In this document: piece by piece, positions 35,001 to 47,000 of the stretch
Numbering within the stretch: the stretch's first letter is position 1
Layout of the letters: the number at the start of each line of letters is the position of its first letter
Assembly (NCBI GenBank): GCA_014607495.2
Contig: CP053163.1
Span: 10,582,716-10,646,715 of the forward strand
Length of the DNA: 64,000 bases
Source: Carposina sasakii
Taxonomy: Eukaryota; Arthropoda; Insecta; Lepidoptera; Carposinidae
Reading direction: 5' to 3'
The notes under the pieces: model-generated
Seen by the model: only the letters and a program-made list of their open reading frames with translations
Databases searched by the model: none
Told to the model about the DNA's origin: nothing
Made by a program: the position numbers and the translations under genes

Positions 35001-38000
35001 CCCGTCAGACCAATCAGGGACGTGCGGGGCGTGCCTAGTTACACGTCATTGGTTAGTTTTATAGGACGTAAATGACGTAATCTACTTTAAATTAATATAT
35101 TACTTGGTTGGACACCACTCTCACTTAACATGCTTTAGTTTTTCTATGTAACCTACTCGTATTGATAATATAGTTAGATAAAATGATGTCAGTCAATCAA
35201 GATGTCAAATAGAAAGAGACAACAAACTACGAATCAGGTTCATTCAGTGTTTTAAGTACCAAGTAAGTATCAGAGTTCACACTGTACTTATGTTACTTAC
35301 CAAGAACTTAACTCTGTGCAATCACACTAGTTATTTACCTCTAATATGCATGGCGAAGGTAAACATACATAATCAATATAATAATAAAAATATCTATAGG
35401 TTTTATATTTATATTTGGAAAATGGGAAATGAAGCACTCAAATAATCTCAAAAATAAATTAACGAACCAACAATACAATAACACAAAGCTAATATGTACT
35501 ACTATACACACCGAATAACCGAAAACAGTATTAGGTACACTAATAAAACTACACCAAGGCCGTGTAGAAAAGCCATAACACGCACACATTCATGCAACCA
35601 AACTACGCCTAAACTAGACTCTAAACTGTTTAAAATATAAATGAAGAGCAAATTCCTCTTAGGTATGTGCGTTTACGAAACTACAGTAGGTATATATGTA
35701 GTTGTATCTAATAAAACTTCCACGCGACAATTTTACCTATTACAAATACCAGATTATCAAAAAAATTACAATACATTGATTAGATTTCCAATCACATTGT
35801 ATCGCGTGGATTGAAAAATGTACCTACTGCAGTACACTGATGACACCCCGAGTAATCTATCAATTACATTCTTCTTGTCTTAAATGAGACATTATACAAT
35901 ACACAATTATAATTGTAAACAGAATTACAAGGTAACGTACTTGCCACGATTGACTGGACTAATAGTCGACCGACAGGGCTATTACGTAGCATGCAGTTGC
36001 AGCACTCACAATTTGCGCGATCGCATTGCTTCAGCTATGCAAGTTACGTAATAGCCCTGTAGTAGGCCACCCCCGTTACACACCATACATCTACAGCACT
36101 ACAAAAGCCAGCTACAAACTAAGGTGCAACTAAAGCCACATACCTCTATCCGGCTGCTTCTCCCTTGGCCTGGCGCTCGACACACTGAAGCTCTTGGCGA
36201 GGCGGCGGTGCGCGTGCGGCGTGAGCTCGCCCTCGTCGCCCCCCGCGCCCCCCGGCCCCACGCCCCCCGGCCCCGCGCCCCCCAGCCCCACGCCCCCCGC
36301 CCCGCTCGCTTCCCACCACCGGTCCGGCACGCGACCTAGCCGTGCGGTAGCATAGTGTGTGAAGATAGACAGATATGGGAAGATTTTTGTGTATTATTCG
36401 TGTATCGTAGTACAGAGTAGTCTACAAGTGATATACGGGGGGAATAGACAAGTGACTATGTTACTATAAGAGATCAATGAAGGATTTGCCTCAACGGGTT
36501 ATTTCAAACTTTGAAATAATTTGGAAAGTTAGAAATAAATAGTTGAACCAAAAATTATATTTTTGAAAATTTACCCGAATGTGGGATACGATACATGAAC
36601 AATAAAAGATATAATAGGTACAATATCTTAAAATAAAAAGAGATAGAAGAGTACAAGAAATGGCGGTGAAAACCCCAGCACTAGATACAAAGTAAGATGG
36701 AATGTTATAATTATTTATATGAAGCCAGATTTCCCAAAACACACAGCTACAGAATAAAAAAACATTATTTTTAATTCACTATCATAGACATTTGGTTCAC
36801 CAAAGAGAAACTAAGCTCTGTAGATAATATTAAACAGAACAACATATAAATGCCTGTATTATAATTTCCAAAGTATGAAATCTTAGTATTGTATCTACTA
36901 ATATTCAATCTAGAATATAAATTTAAAAAATTACGTTGTATTTAACGCCCAAATCAATAGCAGGATTGTCAATAATCTTTGGGCTTTTACGCCAAAACTG
37001 ATAACATAGGCTAAATATTTCAGTACAGAGGTCGCAAACGAGAAATGTGTACAAAAAGACCCAGCGTCTATTTACATTAACCACTCACAATGTCCCCAAA
37101 AATACCCCGAAAATATGTCATATAGTCAATTCCCAAAACACCCCAAAAATATGTCATATAGTCAATCACCTACCTAGGAAGGCGTCGACATGTGCCGCGA
37201 TGCCTTTCATGGCCTTGTGGAAGATGGAAGGCAAGGCTTGCAGGCACGGGTGTTGACTCGGGTCGCGGCCGCCCTCCTCTTCAGTTATGGAATACTGGTA
37301 CCATTTCATTATTTCATTAAAGTGATTCAGCCACATTATGCTCGATTCTGACTGTCGCACTCAAGTGTAAACTTAATCTTAGTAAGGTCTATCCTTCTCC
37401 GTTCTTAACATAAGTGGCTGAGAGAGAAAGGGACAGGTAGGACTAATTTTACGTTTAGGTTTAAGTGTGACTGCCGGAATCGACGTTATTGTCGCATAAA
37501 CAGATACTTCAGTGTTTTTTCGTTGCCACCCTTAACGAAGGGTACGTACTCTATACAACAAATAAAGTAAGTTTATGCCAAAAAAATGCTGGGAAACAAT
37601 GTAAATATTTTTGAAAAAAAAAAAATCTTTTTCAGGCAAAATTTATATGCTAGTTTTTTCATAGACAGATATTAATTATTTCTCGTGAAAAAATCTTGCT
37701 ACGCATAGTGCATTTACGCAGAATAACGCAGTCTATTTACTCAACTTTGGACCCTAATATCTTGGGAACCAGATACTTCCCAGGTATGCTTCCATGGAGA
37801 AAAATGATCGTGATGATAAGAAGATTCCGTAGTTTTCGGGAACGTTGACGATCAAAAAACATCCTGTATGTATGTATGTATAGCCACGTTTTGCACCTGA
37901 GAAAATATCCGACTTAGTCCTCACTATTAATGTTTTATTTCATTATTTGTTAAGCTGCTGTCTCATATAAAGATCAAATAATAGTAATTTCCTGATTGCG

Positions 38001-41000
38001 GTCCTTCACTAGAATAGAATACATGCACGTCGTAAGAGTCGACTATGGAACTCGGGGGAGATGTCCGTCAGTCAGGCGATGAGCTAGCAACTTGTCACTG
38101 ATCATTAACCTCTGACCCTATGCTATGCTATATGTGGCTGTAAGGATCTCCTGTGTGAACCTGCAGGTTTGTCCACCTCATTTTGGGATTTTGATGAGGT
38201 CCATACATTTGGATTTATTGGATTAATCACATACAGTTCGATATAGCTCGTATGGAGATGAGAGAGAGAGAGAGAGAGAGAGAGATGGTACTGACCTGCA
38301 GGAAGTGCGGCGTCTGACTGATGAGATGAGGTCGGCACAGGTCCACCGGGTTGCCCAGGGTGTGCAGCATGCGGTACCAGGTCTGCATCACTGCTTCTGC
38401 ACTCATATCGGCCGGTACCAAGTTCGCATCTTCTTCGCCTGTACATATTTATATTAATTAATAGAGGTTTGCTTATTATCTAGGTACCACTCTAAGAAAG
38501 ACCTCAAACTCGCGAACCCCTTGTTGCAGGAACGATAATAAGAGATAAATAAAATCAGAATAAAGTATTTAGAGTGTATTACTATCAAAATACAATACGA
38601 TCTCTCTGCGTAATCGAATCAGAAATGAGGAGATCCGCAGACGTACAAAGATCACCGACATAGCTGAACGGTCCAGCAAGCTGAAGTGGCAATGGGCAGG
38701 GCACATAGCTCGAAGAACTGATGGCCGATGGAGTCGGAAAGTTCTAGAGTGGATACCACGTATCGGCAAACGCAGCGTGGGAAGGCCACCCACGAGGTGG
38801 ACGGATGACCTGGCCAAGGTTGCGGGCGTCGGTTGGATGCAGGCTGCTTCCGACCGGTCGGAGTGGAGGTTGTTGGGGGAGGCCTATGTCCAACAGTGTA
38901 CTTCTCAGGGCTGTAAATGAAGACAATACAAGATGACAGTGAACACCAGTTTTATGGGCACGTTTTTTCTTTGCACAACTCTGAAAAATCTAGTTGTATA
39001 AATATTTCTTGGTAATTTTGGTTTTTTTGGTACGCGCCTTGCGTACCCCTAGGGGTACGTGTACCACTAATTTGGAACCACTGGTCTAAGCGAACTCATT
39101 GACTACAACATATCGCAGTTACAAAAGTGACGAGTGAAGTTTTATAACTGCTCGTATAAAACATACATATGGGCACCGCCGGGAAGGTGGGCGGGTACAT
39201 GTGCTGCAGCAGGCGCGCCGTGAGACACAGCGAGGCGCGTGTCCACTGCTCCGTGAGCGCGGCGCGGTGTCGCCAGCGCAGGCACTGCTCGCGCAGCGTG
39301 CGCCACAGCGGCGGCGGGGGGAAACATCTGCGCCGCGCACAACACACATTATGTATATGTCGAAAGCATATTGTAAAACACGCCCTATTACAAAACGACT
39401 AGGCATTTTTAATAGTATGGGTTTTGGAGCGAGACAATTTGGCTTCTAGCAATTGGTCTTCATAATTAATTAGGTTAGGTTATGTTAGACCTGTTAAAAT
39501 AACAACGCACGAGTCGAGTGAGCGTAGCGAGCATGTCCCTGCAGCGACCGGCGAAGTGCTAAAAGGAATTTTTTCTCTCATACTATTCAAAATGCCTAGT
39601 CGTTTTGTAATAGGGCGTGTTTTACAATATGCCTTCGACATATACACGTGAATTAGAGCGAGCGCAGAGAGCGGTCAAAACTTCTGAGTCAGATAAAATT
39701 CTAAGTTCTTTAGGATGTACCGAGTATATAACAAGAACGCATGCGGGGGGTTGTCAGACTAGTTTAATAGTCACCACCTGTATGAAATCCCAACTAAATA
39801 ATATTACATAGGCTTATGCAAAAGTACTTTCTACCTAATACTTTCTACCTCTAAAGTTACTCAACCAATCTTCTTGAAACTTCGCATACATATAGTTGGG
39901 AGTACGGAGAAGGGCATAGGCTAATCTGTAGTCCACGCGGACGACGCAAGTAACAGCTGATATTTATTATCCATCTTTGTATGCGCCTTCTTCTCATCTA
40001 TAACACGCTAATATTAATTTATTCCAACGTTATATTTATCCACTCACATATAACATGCTAGAATTAATAAAAAATTCCACTTTCATTCCACCACCTCCTC
40101 ACCTGTGGCACGCCAGGATCCACACCTCGAACAGCACACACAGCACGCGCTCGCACAGCTGCCCTGCGGCCGCGTGGTGCGGCGCCGGCGGGCCCAGCAG
40201 CGCCGCCGCCGCCGCCAGCAGCAGCAGTAGCAACGCGCGCCATTCCGCCGCGCCCAGCGACGCGCTGTCGGCTAATGCACGCGCTAGGCGTAACACGCGG
40301 TGACATAGGACTGCCTGCTTGCTGATTAGGTCGCCACCTGTGTGTTTAGTGGGGTTTGGTATAGGGATAGTAGAAGGTTATATCCTAATATCAAACTAAA
40401 TAATACGATATTTAATACATTTAATATTACAATACAATCAGAAGGACTGATGACAGAAGAACATAGCCGGTAGTGAGTCGATGGTGAAAACAAGAGATCG
40501 ATTTAATATTAGAATACGGCCAGATAAACCGTTGACTGGAAGAGGGCAGCTGGCAGTGACTGGATGGTCAAAAAAAGGGGATCGAGCCTTAGGGGGTGCC
40601 CTGGGGGAGGCCTACGTCCAGCAGTGGACTGCAATAGGCTGATAAGTACATGTGTATATTACAAATTATACAGGGTTTATTTAACAAAAGGGGTATATTA
40701 AGCGAAAAGCTATGTAAATAGCCCACTATAGAGAACATATTTCAAAAATTTGAAACTCGAAGTCAAATGTTTATTTTTCCAGATAGTATGGAGAATTCCT
40801 AAACAACTCAGGAATGTTCATACAATCTTCATAAATATGTGATTTCGTGTCTCAAATTTTAGAAATAGGTTCTCTAGAGTACGCTATTTACATAGCTTTT
40901 CGCTTAACATACCCCTTTTGTTAAACCCCGTATAATGTGTTGATTACCTAGTAAGCTTTGAAGATGTAACGGGAGTGATATTTCTAAATGAATAAAGAAA

Positions 41001-44000
41001 AACATTTAGTAAAGGAACCAAATAGAAGATAAGTATGGAGACATAACAAAATGGAATAATGAATGAATATGTACCTACATGTGTTAAAATTAAATGTCTT
41101 ATGTATGAGAGAGAATGTGATCTCATTAAATTTTGATTTAAACTCACCTAATTCCAATTGGTATATATAACAGAGAGCTTGTGGGAAGAAAGAAATGGAT
41201 ATAAATATATACAGGGTGAAGGACGTAGCATATGGAGGTCCAAGATCTGCTTTGATCTCCGGAAATAACGGTGCGATTTTATGTACATATGAATTTATAT
41301 ATATTTATAGCTCCTGTGCTCATGTGGGGCTTTATTTAGATACATCAGTTGCTTATCCTTCCGTACATGTCCCAAGGAGCGGAACAGAGCTAGCAATTTG
41401 TTACTGGTCTTTTGCATTTAATTATGGCCGCGCTATGCTAAACGGGTTTGTAGAATAATAATAATAATAATAATAATAAGCCCTTTTATCCTGGTTTACG
41501 AGGTTACATGAGTTTTTAACAAATATAATTATAATATATCCCGTAACTCAGTGTGCCTTTTGGCATAGGCCTCCTCCAACTCTTTCCATTGACTTCTGTC
41601 ACGGGCCACCCTTCTCCAGTGATGTCCCACAGTCAGCTTCAGATCGTCTTCCCATCTGGTCTGTTGCCGACCTATGTTTCGTTTCCCATCTCTGGGGTAC
41701 CAATCAGTGACAGTTTTGCTCCATTTGTCTTGGGGACCACGAATCATGTGGCCCGTCCATCTCCACTTCAACTGGTCTACTCTAGTAGTTATGTCTACAA
41801 TTTTAGTTTTTTCTCGGATTGTGCTGTTTCTGACTTTGTCCAGCCTTCTTATTCCTAACATGCTCCTCTCCATGGCTCTTTGGCATCTTTCGAGCTTCTG
41901 TCTGTGATGTTTGTTGAGTGCCCAGGTTTCGCAGCCATAGGTGATGACTGGGAGTATGCATGTGTCAAAGACTTTTCTTTTTATTTGCATGTTTAGTTCT
42001 TTGGACTTCACAATTTCCTTTAAAGACCAGTACTTTTTCCATCCATTTGCTATTCTTCTGTTTATTTCCTTTGTAGTTTGGTCAATATGGGAGATTACTT
42101 GTCCTAAATAGATGTATTCTGGCACGTACTCCAGTGGTTGGTTATCAATATTTATAACTAGTGGTTCAGTGTTTGTGAGTAATTTCGTTTTGTTCAAATT
42201 CATGTAAAGTCCCACTTTAGTACTTTCTTCATTTAGCGATTTCATCATTTCTCTTAGGTTATGCGGGTTTTCTTCGAACAGGACTATGTCGTCCGCAAAC
42301 CTGAGGTGGTTTAGTTTGACGCCTTGTATGTTGAGACCGAAGCTGTTCCAGTCTAATCTGCGGAAGATACTCTCTAGAGCAGCAGAGAATAATTTTGGTG
42401 ACAGAGGGTCTCCCTGTCTTACGCCTCTTTCGATTTTGAACTTTCCTCCCAATGTTTCAAGTTGTATCCTCGCTTCGGTACCTGAGTAGATGCTTTTTAT
42501 AATGTTTATATATTTTGAGGGTATCCCTTGCTGTTTCAGGCTCTCCCAAATGGCTTCATGTATAATACTATCAAACGCTTTAGAGTAGTCTATGAATGCC
42601 ATGTACAGATTCTTATTGTATTCCTTGTATTTCTCTATTATTTGTTTTACTGTGTGGATGTGGTCCAGGGTTGAGTATTTTTGTCTGAAACCAGCTTGTT
42701 CGCGTGGTTGGTTTTCATCTAGGCTTTTGCTAATCCTTTCTAGGATAATTTTGGAAAAGACCTTGTAGATGTTTGACATTAAGCTTATGGGTCTGTAGTT
42801 TCCTATATCTTCCTTTTGTCCTTTTTTAAAAATAAGTATAATGTGCGATGTTTTCCACTGTGCAGGTATTAGTTCAGTTGATAGTATTTCGTTGAATATT
42901 GTAGTAAGTACGGGTAATAACTCCTCTAGTGTACCTTTTATAAGTTCGTTCGTAACTTTGTCGGGGCCCGGAGCTTTGTCCATTTTCTGACTACATATGG
43001 CTTTTTCTACTTCCCTGGGTAATATTTTTGGTTCAGGTATCTCGTAGCACTGACTTTCGTTTATATCTAACTGATCTTGTTTATAGTGTGGGTTTGAGTA
43101 GAGATCCTGGTAGTAATCAGTAGCAGTTTGGTTTATGCTTCTTCGGATCGAAATTGTTTTATTACTTTTGTTGAGTTTTGGTATCCACTCTTTGTTTATT
43201 TCTCTCAATTCCTTAAGTGCTTTTCCTACTCCCCCAGTTTTCTTTATATGCCTTTCTAGTGTCTGCAGCCTTCTGGACTTTCTTTCTTTCCTGATGTTTC
43301 CTCTGATTTTTTTACTGAGTTCTGCTATTGTTTTGATGTTTTCACTTTTAGAGTGACTGGAGAGCAGTTGTTTCCTTTGATCTATAAGTTTTAGCGTTGT
43401 GTCACTTAAGCTGTATTTGTTTTGTTTATCATTGTTTGTTTTATTTTGCGTTAGTAGTTTTTCCAGCATAGCGTATTTCGTGGGGATTTCTAATTCTTCT
43501 GATGTAATTTGTTCAGATGATTCCGTAAGAGATCGGGCAATAGTTTTAATAGTTTCCTTGCTAGTTTGTTCTGGTTTGTGTTGGTTTAAGTTTTTCCTTG
43601 GTAATTTTGGTGGATATTTTTTAAGGGCGCTCCTCACCATGCGATGGTCTGTGTAGAAATTAAATCTAGTTAGAACTGACGTGTCTGTGAAAGCTTTGGG
43701 ATAGTTAGTTGTTATGTAGTCTATCTCGTTTTTTGTAATACCGTCAGAGGAAAGCCATGTCCACTTGTTCTTCTTGTTTTTTATAAACAAGCTGTTTAGG
43801 AGCGTTAAGTTGTTTTCTAATAAAAATTCTACTAGCAGTTCGCCATTTGGACTTCTTTTACCATTACCAAATTTTCCCAAGACGTATTCGTCTTTGCTTT
43901 GTTGTGCTCCTACTTGAGCATTGAAGTCGCCCATTAATATAATATAGTTCTTCGAATATGTTGCTATCGTTTGTCTTAGGTGTTTGTAGAAGAGTTCTGT

Positions 44001-47000
44001 ATCCGACCTTGCGGCCTGCTCTGTCGGGGCATAGATCTGAACGATGGACCATAATTTTCTGTATCCAGGTAGCGCAATGTTTAGAATAGCTATTCTGTCA
44101 GATATTCCAATAAGTTCAAGTATATAATGTTTCATTTCGTTTTTGATTAGGAATCCGACTCCTCTGTGACCTGATATCTCTCCTTTGTAGAATAGAATGT
44201 ATCTTTGGTGTTCTTCGATTTTTTCGCCGAGTCTTCGTAGCTCGCTTATGCCTAATATATCCCACTTTACGTCTTCTAGGGCATTTTCTAACTCTTGTAA
44301 GCTTTCATCTGTTCTGAGAGTTCTCGTGTTTAAAGTTGCGATCTGTAGTGTTTTGTTGCTTTTAGTTGGAGGGTAGTGGTCTGACGTCCCACGGTGACCA
44401 GCCGGATTGGAACCTTTTATTTCTAAGTCTGTTATTGTGTTTTCGGTTATGCGTTGGTAAACATTCTTAAGCGTAGAATGGTTTTTATTATTGTTTGTAT
44501 TTCTGTTGTGGAAGTTATAAGTGTTGGAGGTGTTTTGGCTTAGTTTTTTGAAATTGAATTTATAGAATTGGATCTGGCTCTGCTTTGCGCAAATGCGTCC
44601 GTCCTGTTTATTTTGTATGTTTTGTTTTTTGACATTGAGTTCTGGGGGCTAGGGGATTTAGAGGGAGGTCTCTTTCGTTTCTCTGTATTTTCATCTTGGT
44701 CTTTTATTATTAACTTGTCATATCTGATGTATGCTATTTTGCCTTTCTTTTCCTCTGCCTCTTTTTGTTTGGCTAATTCTTTTCGTTTTGTAATTACTTC
44801 CTTTGGAAAGTCTTGGGTAACATATATATTTGTGGGGAAATTATTATTGTTCTTGAGTAGCTCTATCTTGCGCCATGCTAATGTTAGGGTAGCTAGAATA
44901 GGTCTTGTTTTGTTGTCTTCCTTTTTGCCCAGTCTACGCAGGGTACTTATTTCCCACCAGTCCCACTCTCGTATCCCCGATTTTGCACTTACTTGGTTCA
45001 GAATATCTATGACTGTCTTTCCCAGTTCCTCATTTCCCCTTTCTGTCTCTTTAATGCCATGGAGAATGATATTGTTTTTTCGTATTTCCCTTTCTAGACT
45101 TTGTACTTTTGTTTGTAGTACTTGTACTTCTTGCTTGAGTACTTTGTTGTCTTGGATTAAGGGCTTCAATTTTTCATCTATAGCAGTTTCAACCGATCTA
45201 GTAAATTTTTCTGCAAGTTCTTCAGTTTGTTTCTTGAAGTCTGTTTGCATTTCATTCATTTTTTCTAAAATAATGTGTATTTGAGAATCCATGGTATTCT
45301 ACTATTATGTATTAGTTTGTTTTAGTTGGCCACACTTTTCGGCTGGCAACACTCTAGCTATCAGTGTCAATTTAGTAGTAGACCGTTATTATAATAGTAC
45401 GTAGGGTAGTTAATAAAACTTGGGAAGCAATCTATTTATAGTTATGTTGTATGTTGTAATTTAGTGGTTTCTTGCTATTTTCCAGTTAAAAACAGATATA
45501 TTGTTCACTATTTCTTCTTAGTTTTGATATGTCTTACACTGTTCTTTACTTTTATCACTATTTAAATTCTATTTGGTTGGTTTTGCCAGAAAAATCAATT
45601 TGTTTAACTCGTACGCGCACAAAACACTCCACTCGCTTTGTAGAATACCATGATACCAATTCTGGCTACTCCATGTTGTGAACCCAGCTGTGTGTATTGA
45701 ATGATGGCGGTTTCAGTTGAGGTTATTGGGGAAGGCCTAAGTTCAGCTCTGGACCTTATAATCAGTTTGCACACTACACAACACATTAACCTAGTCTCAC
45801 ACTAAGATCCCTAAGGTCTTGTGTCGTGGGTACTAAGTAACAAACATCAATATTCATCATATCAATGTTTGCACCTACCGGGATTCGAACCCAGGACCTA
45901 TGGCGTTGTAGGCAGGGTCACTACCTACTAGACAATCGGCCGTCGGACCTATACACAGTGTCCCGAAAACCCAGAAAAAAAGAAATAAACTATTTTCATT
46001 TTTCGACCCCCCCAAAAACTGGCAACTTTAATCTTATTCTTATTGTTTTTCTCGGAAACTATAGGTAGTTTGTTCTAGCAAATTATTTGCTAGAAATGTC
46101 CATTTTCCGGGGTGTTCGGAACACTGATGATGAAATTATAAATGTTAATTCATCATTAAGCTAGAGCAAGCAGGTCCACTGGCTAACAACGGCAATGGTC
46201 TACAGTTTACCTAAATGTGAATGTCAATTTCATAATTATTCAGCTTACTTACTCGCTTACTTTGTTAACCTGATGTCTTAAGCTAAAAATGACTTACTCT
46301 CATTAGGGCGCGGTACGAACAGGTTATGCAGATGCGCCAGTATCTTCCTCGCGTACCGATGCGGCGCGGCGGACACGGGCGCGGGCACGGGCGGGGGGGG
46401 AGGCATGGCGGCCGGCGCGGGGGGCAGCAGCGGAGCCAGCCATGAGCAACACACTCGCACGCATGCGCGGAGGGCTTCGTGTTCTTGGAGGGGGAGGGAG
46501 AGACCGAAGCGGATCACTTCGAGCACCCATTCCACCTGGGAAGGATGTGTTGGTGGTTTTTTAGTTTTTTAAAGCTCAGTAGAGCCAAATTTCTCCGTTT
46601 TTAATCTAGTATACAGTGTTTTAACGTCAATACGAAATGAAACGATATTTTATTATCTAAGTACTCTAGACAGGATACATCACAAAGGACCCTGTGTAAG
46701 CAAAGTGTTAAACACAACGCTAATTGCCAGCAGGGCACTGTATGGAACGACAGGTTGAGCATGCATCCCGCGGTATCATTTTACAAGCCCAGCCACAATA
46801 TCATCAACCAGTCTCTGCTGACCTTTATTAAGGCACGAAGAATCGTACTTCATCGAAAGACTGGCTTTTTGCATAGAAACGGTCCACCTTTTCAAACTGA
46901 CTTACGATAATATAGTACTAGACTTACTTTAATATAGGGGGACAGTTCTTATATATATTATTTAGTCCTATAAACGTACCTCAGCATCGGTGGTAAGCGG

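Larger units (their letters stand above)
41458..45636 (-). mobile_element. Full-length RTE-like LINE retrotransposon with target duplication
   Basis: An 11-bp direct repeat TTTGTAGAATA flanks it at 41447-41457 and 45637-45647. On the minus strand it has a 5' UTR of about 340 bp, ORF1, overlapping ORF2, a short 3' UTR and a (TTA)n tail of about eight units. Both ORFs lack stops. It inserted into RALGAPB intron 2, in gene orientation, within an older repeat. Size 4,179 bp. The clade is uncertain: RTE or Proto2-like by ORF2, with an L1-like ORF1. Confidence 0.9.

Noticed and set aside
44568..45284. 238-codon plus-strand frame
   Set aside because: Shadow of the LINE ORF1, hydrophobic antisense translation with no family features.
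45700..45780. Possible LINE C-terminal fragment (TTGGGGAAGGCCTAAGTTCA)
   Set aside because: Too short and diverged to separate from a retroposon tail.
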